Below are positions 35,620 through 46,700 of a DNA stretch of 64,000 nucleotides, piece by piece. The translations under genes were made by a program, and so were the position numbers. The notes beneath the pieces are model-generated. The model was given only the letters and a program-made list of their open reading frames with translations, did no database searches and had not been told where the DNA came from. The DNA is from Neptunomonas qingdaonensis (GTDB taxonomy: Bacteria; Pseudomonadota; Gammaproteobacteria; Pseudomonadales; Balneatricaceae). The DNA is taken from positions 1 through 64,000 of the forward strand of contig NZ_FOOU01000005.1 of the NCBI RefSeq assembly GCF_900113275.1, read 5' to 3'. How positions within the stretch are numbered: the first letter of the stretch is position 1; the number at the start of each line of letters is the position of its first letter.

Positions 35620-36462
35620 TTATCTGGCTTTCAAATATTCACTGTGAAAACGCAGATGCTCCTCAATAAAGCTGGCGATAAAGTAGTAGCTGTGGTCATA
35701 GCCTTCATGGTGGCGCAGTTGTAACGGGTAGTTACTTGCCTGGCTTGCCGCCAGCAATGCTTCAGGTTTAAGCTGCGTAGCCAAAAAATCATCGGCTTCA
35801 CCCTGGTCAACTAACGCAGGTACATGCTGTGTTGCCGAGCGCATCAGCTCGCTGGAATCGTGTTGACGCCATGCTTCTTTATCTTTGCCTAAATAAGCAG
35901 AGAAAGCTTTCTCTCCCCACGGACAGTTCATCGGATTGCTGATGGGGCTAAATGCAGAGACGGAGCAGTATCGTTCCGGGTTGCGCATGGCAATCGTCAG
36001 AGCGCCATGTCCTCCCATGGAGTGTCCGGCAATCGCGCGCTGCTGAGTCACCGGAAAGGTCTTTTCGATGAGGTCAGGCAGTTCCGACACGACATAGTCG
36101 TACATTTGATAGTGGCTTTTCCATGGCACTTGTGTGGCATTGACATAAAAGCCAGCACCTTTGCCCAGGTCATAACTATCATCATCAGCGACATCGTCAC
36201 CACGTGGGCTGGTATCCGGCGCCACAATGGCAATGCCCAATTCAGCAGCAATACGCTGAGCAGCGGCTTTTTGCATAAAATTTTCATCGCTGCAGGTTAG
36301 ACCTGACAGCCAGTACAGCACAGGTACTTTAGCGCCCGTCAGTGTCTGAGGAGGTAAGTAGATAGCAAAGCGCATCTGGCAGTTTAAGCGTGTTGAGTGG
36401 TGGTTATATTGCTTATGCCAGCCGCCAAAGCTTTTATTACGGCTTATGTTTTCTATTGTCAT
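35620..36462 (-). CDS. fghA: S-formylglutathione hydrolase
   Basis: 280 residues, the usual size. Nucleophile motif GHSMGGHGALTIAM, and the family phrases LYWLSGLTCSDENFMQKA and HHEGYDHSYYFIASFIEEH containing the catalytic His. It hydrolyses S-formylglutathione to formate and glutathione, the second step of formaldehyde detoxification. It follows adhC by 79 bases on the same strand. Confidence 0.96.
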   Translation of the reverse strand: MTIENISRNKSFGGWHKQYNHHSTRLNCQMRFAIYLPPQTLTGAKVPVLYWLSGLTCSDENFMQKAAAQRIAAELGIAIVAPDTSPRGDDVADDDSYDLGKGAGFYVNATQVPWKSHYQMYDYVVSELPDLIEKTFPVTQQRAIAGHSMGGHGALTIAMRNPERYCSVSAFSPISNPMNCPWGEKAFSAYLGKDKEAWRQHDSSELMRSATQHVPALVDQGEADDFLATQLKPEALLAASQASNYPLQLRHHEGYDHSYYFIASFIEEHLRFHSEYLKAR

Positions 36463-36541
36463 ACAGCACTCCGTAGGGCCTTTTCGTGCACCTGGATAAT
36501 GTAGAGTTATCCGTTACAAAAAGGCCGCTGCATTAGCTCGG

Positions 36542-37699
<1,158 letters not shown>

Positions 37700-37799
37700 T
37701 TAATGATGATGAGCCTAGTGTAGTTGTTTCTCAGATGTTTATAATCTAGCATTTTATCAAATCACTTTTACGAGCTGGTAATAATGTGTAGCTTGAATC

Positions 37800-38669
37800 A
37801 TGTTTAATTGGGAAGGTGTCACTGAGTTCGTTGCTGTGGCCGAAAAAGAAAGCTTCACCGCCGCCGCGAAGCAACTTGGTATTTCTACTGCGCAAGTGAG
37901 CCGCCAAGTGAGTGCGTTGGAAAGTCGGCTGGCAACCAAGCTGTTTTACCGTACCACACGACAGGTATCAGTAACGGAAGCAGGGGAGATCTACTATCAG
38001 CACTGCCGCCAGGTACTAGATGGTCTTGAGAATGCAGAGCGTGCACTCAGTAATCTGCAAAGTGCACCGCGCGGTAAGCTTAGAATAACAGCACCGACGA
38101 CCTACGGTGAAAGTAAAATTGCGCCATTAATTAATAGTTTTGTCAGCCAGTATTCTGATCTTGAAGTGTATTGCCAGTTTACGAATCAAAAAGTCGATCT
38201 GATTGAAAACGGTTTTGATATGGCTATTCGTCTGGGAAAGCTAGAAGACTCCAGTATGATGGCTAAACGTCTTTCTTCACGTCGTCTGTTTGTTTGTGCT
38301 TCTCATGCGTATCTATCAACGCATGGTGAACCTCACCTCGTATCGGAGCTGGAGCATCATAATTGTTTACAGGGCACGCTTGAATATTGGCGTTTTCAGG
38401 AGAAAGGCCAGGAACGTAATATCAAAACACATGGCAGTCTCAGCTATAACAGTGGATTGGCTTTATTAGATGCCGCCTTAAAAGGATTGGGGATTGTTCA
38501 ATTGCCCGACTACTATGTGCAGGAATATATTCAAAGCGGTGAGTTGATTGCGTTATTAGAAAACTATCAGCCATCAGATGAAGGGGTCTGGGCACTGTAT
38601 CCGCATAACCGCCACCTGTCCCCGAAAGTGAGGGTGCTGTTAGATTACCTGAGTGAACATTTAGACTGA
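37800..38669 (+). CDS. LysR-family regulator, divergent from adhC
   Basis: 289 residues: N-terminal winged helix (VTEFVAVAEKESFTAAAKQLGIS) and LysR effector domain. The 127-base gap to adhC on the opposite strand is the usual arrangement for a LysR protein controlling its neighbour, so it probably responds to formaldehyde or a glutathione adduct (inference). The better-known regulator of this pathway, FrmR, is unrelated. Confidence 0.9.
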   Translation: MFNWEGVTEFVAVAEKESFTAAAKQLGISTAQVSRQVSALESRLATKLFYRTTRQVSVTEAGEIYYQHCRQVLDGLENAERALSNLQSAPRGKLRITAPTTYGESKIAPLINSFVSQYSDLEVYCQFTNQKVDLIENGFDMAIRLGKLEDSSMMAKRLSSRRLFVCASHAYLSTHGEPHLVSELEHHNCLQGTLEYWRFQEKGQERNIKTHGSLSYNSGLALLDAALKGLGIVQLPDYYVQEYIQSGELIALLENYQPSDEGVWALYPHNRHLSPKVRVLLDYLSEHLD

Positions 38670-38742
38670 TATAATTCATTGGGCTTGTCAGTCTATCGCT
38701 GTCATTCAGCATTTCAAACAATATCGCCGGAAGATGTTAGCA

Positions 38743-39093
38743 ATGAACACTGAAATAGAAGAGAAAAAGAAGTATCTGCTTCACTGGATGTACGACTTCA
38801 TCGAAGATGACGATGAGCCGGCTTATCAAAAGAAAGATGTCGACGAGTGTGATCAGATCCTCACAGCGTTTATCAATGCTGTTGACGGCAGTGAGCACAA
38901 GTCCGAATTTGCCTGGATTTCATCTCAGGTTGAACGACTGGTGAAAACACTCAATATACTTAATGAAAAACATCAGCATCAACTGCTGGAAACTCATCAG
39001 CGCGAAGATCTGTGTGCGCTGATCAGTTTGGTCATTGCACATGCAGGCCATGATTATGAAGAAGACTTAACAGAGCAGTGGCGCGAGTGGTAA
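38743..39093 (+). CDS. Hypothetical acidic helical protein
   Basis: 116 residues, rich in Asp/Glu and predicted helical (TEIEEKKKYLLHWMYDFIEDD; VSQVERLVKTLNILNEKHQ-like middle). ATG 38743 is chosen because GGAAG at 38729-38733 touches the alternative ATG 38734. No domain recognised; likely cytoplasmic. Confidence 0.65.
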   Translation: MNTEIEEKKKYLLHWMYDFIEDDDEPAYQKKDVDECDQILTAFINAVDGSEHKSEFAWISSQVERLVKTLNILNEKHQHQLLETHQREDLCALISLVIAHAGHDYEEDLTEQWREW

Positions 39094-39461
39094 TAAATTA
39101 TACCGGGCAGCTATGCTAGCTGCCTGTTCCGCAATATCACTTCTAAGCACTAATAAGAATGAAGCTTTAGCTGTATTTGACCTTACTTAAGCACAATCAA
39201 ACTGTGTTTTACCGATGAAAAACCTAGCTAAGTGCTTAATTTTACTAAATTGGCACGCCAGGAGGTATTATTGGCATGGAAGGCGGTCTTCCGCCTGTGT
39301 TGTTTCTCGTATCGTGTAAATATCTCCTCAAGTAGAGGAGCAAGAAGTCATGTTGCATGGTGTTTACCAGGCAACGCTCAGTTCATACAAGGCTGAAATG
39401 TACTTCACGCATTTACTTCATGCACTTCCCAAACGGGAATATAACGATAAGAAGGATTACC
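39094..39461. other. Intergenic region upstream of the second TAXI-TRAP operon
   Basis: 368 bases. A hairpin at 39106-39124 (GGCAGCTA-TGC-TAGCTGCC) follows the previous gene and has only a weak U-tract; a second hairpin AGGCGG-TCTT-CCGCCT lies near 39281-39296. A TGGCACG at about 39251 resembles a sigma-54 -24 element but has no matching -12. The rest presumably holds the operon promoter. Confidence 0.45.
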
Positions 39462-40445
39462 ATGTCACTTAAAAATAAACTTGCTACGACATTGCTGTCA
39501 TCAGCTGTTGGCCTAGCCGCTTCTTTTAGCGTAATGGCAGCCGAACAAACATACGTAACTATCGGTACCGGTGGTCAGACGGGAGTTTACTACGTTGTTG
39601 GTCAGTCGATCTGCCGTTTGGTTAACCGTGGTACAGATGAGCACGGCATTAAATGTACAGCACCATCAACGGGTGGTTCTGTGGCTAACATTAATGCAAT
39701 CCGTCAGAATCAGCAGGATATGGGCCTGGCACAGTCAGACTGGCAGAACTATGCGCTTGAAGGTACGACCCATGAATCATTTATAGAACAGGGACCATTT
39801 ACAGACTTGCGCGCCATGTTTGCTGTACATAATGAGCCTTTTACTGTAGTTGCCCGTGCCGATTCAGGCATCGAAACGTTTGATGACTTACCCGGTAAGC
39901 GTGTCAACTTGCAAAACCCGGGTTCAGGTACTCGCGGTACGATGGAAGTACTGATGGAAAGAAAAGGCTGGACGAAGGATACGTTCAAGCTGGCAGCAGA
40001 GCTTAAAGCATCTGAACAGGCTCAGGCGTTATGTGATAACAAAATTGATGTCATGATTTACTCTGTAGGCCATCCATCCGGAGCCATCAAAGAAGCAACC
40101 ACGTCATGCGAAGCAAAAGTGATCCCGGTAAACGGTGGCGTTATCGATACGCTTCTCGCTGAAAATGCTTTCTACGCGCCAGCAATCATCAAAGGCGGCA
40201 TGTATGAGGGTACCGACAAAGACGTAGCAACGTTTGGTAACGCCGCTACAATGGTGACATCGGCTAACGTTAGCGCTGATACTGTCTACCTGGTGGTTAA
40301 ATCTGTATTCGATAATTTTGATCGTTTCAAAAAGCTGCACCCAGCGTTTGCTGACCTAGATCCTAAGGCGATGATTGCTAACGGTTTGTCTGCACCTTTG
40401 CATGAAGGCGCTGTTCGTTACTACAAAGAACAAGGCTGGATGTAA
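39462..40445 (+). CDS. TAXI-family TRAP solute receptor, probably glutamate-type
   Basis: 327 residues from ATG 39462, with AAGAAGGA upstream; the longer open frame has no ribosome site. Signal peptide about 1-26 (ending VMAAE). Typical TAXI features: TIGTGGQTGVYYVVGQSICR, ITAPSTGGSVANINAIR-like, LPGKRVNLQNPGSGTRGTME. Characterised TAXI receptors bind glutamate and related acids. A hairpin follows and then the permease. Confidence 0.93.
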   Translation: MSLKNKLATTLLSSAVGLAASFSVMAAEQTYVTIGTGGQTGVYYVVGQSICRLVNRGTDEHGIKCTAPSTGGSVANINAIRQNQQDMGLAQSDWQNYALEGTTHESFIEQGPFTDLRAMFAVHNEPFTVVARADSGIETFDDLPGKRVNLQNPGSGTRGTMEVLMERKGWTKDTFKLAAELKASEQAQALCDNKIDVMIYSVGHPSGAIKEATTSCEAKVIPVNGGVIDTLLAENAFYAPAIIKGGMYEGTDKDVATFGNAATMVTSANVSADTVYLVVKSVFDNFDRFKKLHPAFADLDPKAMIANGLSAPLHEGAVRYYKEQGWM

Positions 40446-40458
40446 TTTTCAACTAGCC

Positions 40459-40487
40459 AAAGAAGGGATGTGTAGCATCCCTTCTTT
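40459..40487 (+). terminator. Hairpin between receptor and permease genes
   Basis: A 12-bp stem AAAGAAGGGATG / CATCCCTTCTTT with loop TGTAG, followed by CTTATT. It looks like a terminator, but lies inside the operon 32 bases before the permease, so it may be a partial terminator or 3'-end stabiliser giving more receptor than permease. Confidence 0.7.
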
Positions 40488-40519
40488 CTTATTCCTGATT
40501 CCAGTGTTGGGAGATGAAT

Positions 40520-43156
40520 ATGACGGATTCAGACAAACAGAACAAAAACACGCAAACAGCACTCGATGAAAAAGAACTCCAGGAAATGGTCGCAGCCAGT
40601 GATACTGGCGCACGTATCCCGCACGGTTGGCAGGGTAAACTACTGTTAGGCACCGCGCTCGTCTGGTCACTTTTTCAACTATGGATAGCATCACCCCTTC
40701 CTTTTTATGATTGGCCTCTTATCGGCAGCTTTGGTATTTTCAACGACACCGAAGTCCGCGCTATTCATTTGGGTTTTGCTACGTTCCTGGCATTTACGGC
40801 CTATCCGGCCCTTGCTCACTCACCACACCATCGTGTCCCACTTAACGATATGATACTCAGTGTTGTGGCTGCTTTTTGTGCTTCCTATATCTTCCTGTTT
40901 TATGAGCAACTCGTGAGTCGCCCAGGCCTTCCCAATACGCAGGATTTAGTGGTCTCTGTTGCCGGGATTATCTTATTGCTCGAAGCGACACGCAGAACAC
41001 TGGGTCCGCCATTGATGATCGTGGCGATTGTATTTTTGACCTACTCACTGGCCGGCCCTTATATGCCGGATATCATTGCCCATAAAGGCGTTACACTTAA
41101 AGAGCTTGTCAATCACCAATGGCTAACCACTGAAGGCGTTTTTGGTATTGCGCTTGGCGTGTCTTCCGGTTTTGTATTCCTGTTTGTTTTGTTTGGCGCA
41201 CTGTTGGATAAAGCAGGAGCAGGTAACTATTTCATACAGGTCGCATTCTCGTTATTAGGTCACATGCGTGGCGGTCCGGCTAAAGCGGCGGTCGTTGCTT
41301 CAGGCCTGACAGGGCTGATTTCAGGCTCATCCATTGCCAATGTGGTCACCACCGGTACGTTCACCATTCCGATGATGAAACGTGTTGGTTTCTCCGCTGA
41401 AAAAGCAGGCGCCGTTGAAGTGGCGTCTTCTGTTAACGGACAGATTATGCCGCCGGTCATGGGTGCTGCAGCATTTTTGATGGTTGAATATGTGGGTATC
41501 TCTTATGTAGATGTCATTACCCATGCCTTTTTGCCAGCACTGATCTCTTATATTGCACTGGTATATATTGTGCATTTGGAAGCACTCAAGCTGGATATGC
41601 AGGGTCTGCCACGTCGTGGCGCGATTAAGCCCTGGCACCTGCGTGTGATCGGTTTATTGACCGGGTTTATGGTGACGGCTGTTATTGCCGCTGTCGTTTA
41701 CTATGGCATTGGTTGGATTAAGCCTACCTTCGGTGAATATGCCGGATGGGTAATTGCTGCATTATTAACAGTGACTTACCTCTACTTAGTGCGTTATGCA
41801 GCGGCCGTACCTGATCTGAAAAAAGAGAATCCTGATTCTCCGATGATTCAGCTTCCTGAAGTGGGCCCAACGGTTAAATCCGGTCTGCACTTTCTATTGC
41901 CGGTAGTGGTACTGGTATGGTGCTTGATGATTGAACGTTTGTCTCCGGGGCTTTCTGCTTTTTGGGCAACCGTACTGATGATCTTTATACTGGTGACACA
42001 GCGCCCGTTAATGGCATTTTTTCGCCACCAAGGGGGGATAGGCACACAACTGAGAAGAGGGGCTAACGAACTGATTGACGGACTGATCGTCGGTGCCCGT
42101 AACATGATCGGTATCGGTATCGCTACGGCCACCGCCGGTATTATTGTGGGAGCAGTATCGCAAACCGGTGTGGGCTCTGTACTGGCTGATTTGGTTGAGA
42201 TTCTCTCGATGGGTAACTTGTTACTCATGCTGATTCTGACAGCCATATTGAGTCTGATTCTGGGGATGGGATTACCCACGACCGCTAACTATATTGTAGT
42301 GTCCTCGCTATTAGCACCGGTCGTGGTCACCCTCGGGCAAGAGTCGGGCTTGATCGTCCCATTGATTGCCGTTCATCTGTTCGTATTTTACTTCGGTATT
42401 ATGGCTGATGTAACGCCGCCGGTCGGTTTGGCGTCGTTTGCCGCGGCAGCGGTGTCCGGTGGTGATCCGATTCGTACCGGGTTTGTTGCCTTCAACTACA
42501 GTATGCGTACGGCCGTTCTGCCTTTCTTGTTCATCTTCAACACGGATCTTTTGCTGATTAATGTGACGTGGCTTCAAGGGATAATGGTCTTTATTGTAGC
42601 TACTATCGCCATACTGATATTTACTGCGGCCACGCAAGGGTTCTTTATCGTGCGCAACCGTTGGTATGAGTCACTGGTGTTGATCTTAATCGCATTTTCG
42701 CTTTTCCGTCCGGGTTTCTGGATGGATCAAGTCGTACCGCCTCATAAGCAAATTGCACCGACAGAGCTTCTTCAGGCGGCAGACTCAATGGTGGCTGGAA
42801 CTGAGTTGCGCCTCTGGATTAAGGGTGAAGATGCGGTGGGTGACGACCGCTCATTTATGGCCAGTATGCAATTAGGTGAGGGCGAAGATGGGGCATCACG
42901 ATTGGAGTCAGCAGGCTTAGGTTTGCTAACCAAGAACGGTAAGACGATTGTTGATTCCATTGGGTTTGACAGCGCTGCAGAAAAAGCCGGACTGGATTTT
43001 GATCAGGTTATTACGGCGGTGGATGTGCCACAAGCACAGCCTGCTAAGGAGTGGATGTACATACCCGCAATGGCCATATTTGCATTGATTGTCTTATTGC
43101 AGCGTCGCCGTAAAAAGCCTTCAGCAGCGATAAGTAATGCGGCAAATGCTAGCTAG
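40520..43156 (+). CDS. TRAP transporter fused permease with DUF3394-like C-terminus
   Basis: 878 residues. N-terminal small-permease-like helices, a DctM-type large domain (GLTGLISGSSIANVVTTGTFTIP; ILGMGLPTTANYIVVSSLL), then a C-terminal soluble, PDZ-like segment (GEGEDGASRLESAGLGLLTK to FDQVITAVD) and a last TM helix. The length of about 880 and this tail are typical of the TAXI-type fused permeases with a DUF3394 region. ATG 40520 has GGGAG 6 nt upstream; ATG 40514 overlaps that Shine-Dalgarno. Confidence 0.93.
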   Translation: MTDSDKQNKNTQTALDEKELQEMVAASDTGARIPHGWQGKLLLGTALVWSLFQLWIASPLPFYDWPLIGSFGIFNDTEVRAIHLGFATFLAFTAYPALAHSPHHRVPLNDMILSVVAAFCASYIFLFYEQLVSRPGLPNTQDLVVSVAGIILLLEATRRTLGPPLMIVAIVFLTYSLAGPYMPDIIAHKGVTLKELVNHQWLTTEGVFGIALGVSSGFVFLFVLFGALLDKAGAGNYFIQVAFSLLGHMRGGPAKAAVVASGLTGLISGSSIANVVTTGTFTIPMMKRVGFSAEKAGAVEVASSVNGQIMPPVMGAAAFLMVEYVGISYVDVITHAFLPALISYIALVYIVHLEALKLDMQGLPRRGAIKPWHLRVIGLLTGFMVTAVIAAVVYYGIGWIKPTFGEYAGWVIAALLTVTYLYLVRYAAAVPDLKKENPDSPMIQLPEVGPTVKSGLHFLLPVVVLVWCLMIERLSPGLSAFWATVLMIFILVTQRPLMAFFRHQGGIGTQLRRGANELIDGLIVGARNMIGIGIATATAGIIVGAVSQTGVGSVLADLVEILSMGNLLLMLILTAILSLILGMGLPTTANYIVVSSLLAPVVVTLGQESGLIVPLIAVHLFVFYFGIMADVTPPVGLASFAAAAVSGGDPIRTGFVAFNYSMRTAVLPFLFIFNTDLLLINVTWLQGIMVFIVATIAILIFTAATQGFFIVRNRWYESLVLILIAFSLFRPGFWMDQVVPPHKQIAPTELLQAADSMVAGTELRLWIKGEDAVGDDRSFMASMQLGEGEDGASRLESAGLGLLTKNGKTIVDSIGFDSAAEKAGLDFDQVITAVDVPQAQPAKEWMYIPAMAIFALIVLLQRRRKKPSAAISNAANAS

Positions 43157-43235
43157 AAGCTAGCTAAGCTGTCCTATAAATCACCTGGTAACTTGCTATC
43201 GCAGTGAGTTATCAGGTTTATAAGAGGTATGAGCA

Positions 43236-43673
43236 ATGTTTAAAAAAGTACTCGTCCCCATTGATCTGAATGAACCCGCTTTCGCAGAAGAAGCGCTGAA
43301 ACTGGCACTGCGAGAAGTAGAGGACAACGGAGCTGAGTTACACTTGCTCACCGTTGTTCCCGGCTTTACTAATTCATTTGTCGCGGCCTATTTTAGTGAA
43401 AAAGACCACATTAACGCGGTAAAAAAGATAGCCGGTAAATTACAGGATTACTCACATACAGTGATGCCGGAGGGAGTCCATCCAATACTGCGTGTATACG
43501 AAGGTTCTCCTGCAGAGACGATTGTCGATTACATTACTGCTAAAGAAATTAATCTGGTGATTATGCCGGCGCATCATCGTTCTAAAATTGATGAGTTTTT
43601 TCTGGGTTCAGTATCTGCCAGAGTGGCGGAACGGGCTAAATGCTCTGTTCTCCTGCTAAAAGATAACAATTAA
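43236..43673 (+). CDS. Universal stress protein family (second TRAP-associated)
   Basis: 145 residues with the Usp fold: KVLVPIDLNEPAFAEEALKLAL and C-terminal ATP-binding MPAHHRSKIDEFFLGSVSARVAER. It lies 79 bases after the permease gene, a TRAP-Usp arrangement like TeaD. Probably an ATP-sensing regulator of the transporter. A long hairpin lies between it and the glutamate dehydrogenase gene. Confidence 0.9.
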   Translation: MFKKVLVPIDLNEPAFAEEALKLALREVEDNGAELHLLTVVPGFTNSFVAAYFSEKDHINAVKKIAGKLQDYSHTVMPEGVHPILRVYEGSPAETIVDYITAKEINLVIMPAHHRSKIDEFFLGSVSARVAERAKCSVLLLKDNN

Positions 43674-43689
43674 TACGTGCTAAATCATA

Positions 43690-43727
43690 AGCTCTGTAAC
43701 GCCTAAACTGCTTAGCGTTACAGAGCT
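43690..43727. other. Strong hairpin between Usp and gdh genes
   Basis: AGCTCTGTAACGC and GCGTTACAGAGCT form a stem of 13 base pairs, extendable by TAA/TTA across one bulge. There is no U-tract on either strand, so it is not a classical terminator; it could stabilise RNA ends. Confidence 0.65.
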
Positions 43728-43765
43728 AAACCGTTCATCTTAACTGGGTTAAAAAATAAATAACT

Positions 43766-46700
43766 ATGCCTGATCAAGCCTCCAACAACAATCCATTGCT
43801 GGCTCCTCTCGTTGATCTACTCAATTCGAAATTGCCTACCGATAGCGTGGCTGCTGTAACCAGTTTTGCATATCAATATTATCAATCAACGACGAAAGAA
43901 GAGATAAGTGAGCGTTCGTTGGATAACTTGTATGGTGCAACACTTTCTTGCTGGCAGTTCCTGCAAAACTTTGATGCTAAACAACCAAAAATACACGTCT
44001 ACAATCCTGATTTAGAACAACATGGCTGGCGTGCACAGCATACTGTTATTGAAATTTTGCAGTCTGATATGCCGTTTATGGTCGACTCCGTGCGAATTGA
44101 ACTTAATCGACGTGGTTTGGTGATCCATACCATCCTTAACGAGGTTATGTTGACCCGGAGAGATGATGGTAAATTACTGAAGTTATGTGATGCCTCTGAT
44201 AAGGACGCATCTGCGGAAGCGCTCATATATCTTGAGATCGATCGCACCAGTGATGCGGCTGAACTAAAAGCTATTCTCAAATCTTTGCAGCAAGTACTTA
44301 ATCAAGTAAATACCGTTGTTACAGACTTTTCGAAGATGCAATCTCGCGCTCATGCCTTGTTAGACGAGTTATCTGCGCTTTCTCCTGTTTCCCAAGATCT
44401 GGGAGAGCAGGCACAGGACGCACTGGCTTTTCTTAACTGGATGCTGAATAACCGCTTTACCTTTTTAGGTTATGACGAAATCAGCATCGCTGATGGTAAA
44501 GTTAGCCGTGTTCCTGGTTGCGAGCTAGGCATACTTAAAACCAAAAATTCGCCAGACAAACTCAAAGAATGCGCCATTGATGATTTGAGCGAAGAAGAGC
44601 AGGCACTATTGCTAGAGCCTAGCGTGATTATGTTTGCCAAAGATGCGCAATACTCGCGCGTGCATCGTCCTGCCTACATGGATCGCGTGAATATTAAGCG
44701 TTTTGATGCAAAGGGAAATGTCATCGGGGAATGCCGTTTTTACGGACTATATACATCACCTGTGTATTCGGAATCCATCACCACCATACCTGTTATGCAA
44801 CGCAAAGCAGAAAAGATACTGAGGCGCGCTGGTTTCGATAGTCGTAGTCACAATGGTAAAGAACTGATGCAGATCATGAATGATCTGCCGCGTAATGAGT
44901 TGATGCTCGCTACTGAGGATGAATTGCTTGAAATATCTGTAGGCATATTTAGCCTGCATGATCGCCGCCGTATTCGATTGTTATATCGCCAGGATCGTTG
45001 TAACCAGTTTGCTACTTTTCTTTACTATGTTCCGCGCGATATTTTTAATACGGCACTACGTATGAAGGTTCAGGCGCTGTTGGCAAAAGCGTGTGGTTCA
45101 AGTGATGTAGGATTTACAACGACCTTCAGTGAATCGATCCTCGCAAGAGTCCATTTCGTCCTGCGTTTAGATCCGGATAATCCGGTTGAAGTAGACCTGG
45201 CCGAACTTGAATCCGCAGTGATCAATATTTCACAAGATTGGGGTGATGAGCTACATACAGCATTGATGGATGCCTGTGGTGAAGAGAAGGGCAATCATCT
45301 CCAAAACAAGTATCGTAACGCCTTTAACAGCGCGTATCGGGAACACTTTAAAGTCACCAGTGCAGCATCTGATATCCAGCGTATCGAAGAACTCAATAGT
45401 CATACGCGTGTGACGATGAGTTTTTACCGTGTTCTTGAACAAAGCCAGGATATTTTACGCTTCAAGCTGTTTACTGCGGATCAGCCATTAATACTCTCTG
45501 AAGTGATTCCGGTGCTGGAAAACCTGGGAATGCAGGTTCTTGGCGAGCACCCTTATGCCATAAATCGTAATGACGGCAAGGTCTTTTGGATACACGATTT
45601 CACATTGATTTATCAAGGTGCTGAGCCTGTTGTACTGGATGAAGTAAAAGACGTTTTCCACAACGCTTTTGCCAGTATCTGGAGCGGTTATGCCGAAAAT
45701 GATGAGTTTAACCATCTTGTTATTGGTGCCAGCCTCAGCTGGCGTGAAGTATCCATGCTGCGAGCCTACGCGCGTTACAGCAAGCAAATTCGCTCTGCAT
45801 TTTCACAGCCTTATATAGCCGGTACATTAGCGCGCCATATTCAGGTCACTAAACTGTTGGTAGCGTTATTCCGTGCCCGTCTGGAACCTAACCGACAGAG
45901 TAGTGTTAAGGTAGCGGCGCTGGCTGATCGTATCGAAAGCAGCATTATTGATGCGTTGGATAAAGTAGCGAATATCAACGACGATCAGATCTTACGCCGC
46001 TTCCTTGAGTTGATTAAAGCCACTCTGCGTACCAGCTTTTTCAAACGTGATGAACACGGCAAGCTGAAAGATTATTTCGCCTTTAAGCTGAACCCGCGCA
46101 AAATTAACGCGATGCCATTACCACGTCCGATGTTTGAAGTATTTGTTTACTCAGCAAGGGTGGAAGGGGTGCATCTGCGCGGAGGCAAAGTAGCCCGCGG
46201 TGGTTTGCGTTGGTCTGACCGTTTAGAAGATTACCGTACCGAAGTACTGGGGCTGGTGAAAGCACAGCAGGTAAAAAACTCAGTCATCGTACCGGTAGGT
46301 GCTAAAGGCGGTTTTGTTGCCAAAAAACTACCAACAAACGGTGACCGTGAAGCGTTTATGGCAGAAGGGATCGCCAGCTACCAGATCTTTATCAGTGCGT
46401 TGTTGGATATTACCGATAACCTCGTCGGTGGTGCAGTAGTACCGCCTGTTGACGTGGTTCGTCACGATGAAGATGACCCTTACTTTGTGGTAGCCGCGGA
46501 TAAAGGCACAGCAACCTTCTCGGATATCGCTAATAAAATAGCGGAGGATCGTGGTTTTTGGCTGGGCGATGCATTTGCATCGGGCGGCTCACAAGGCTAT
46601 GACCATAAAGGCATGGGGATTACCGCACGAGGAGCATGGGAATCGGTCAAACTACATTTCCGTGAATTAGGACTGAATACGCAAACACAAGCCTTTAGCG

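Noticed and set aside
39251-39275. Sigma-54 promoter before the second TAXI gene
   Set aside because: TGGCACG is present but no GC lies 10 bases after the GG.
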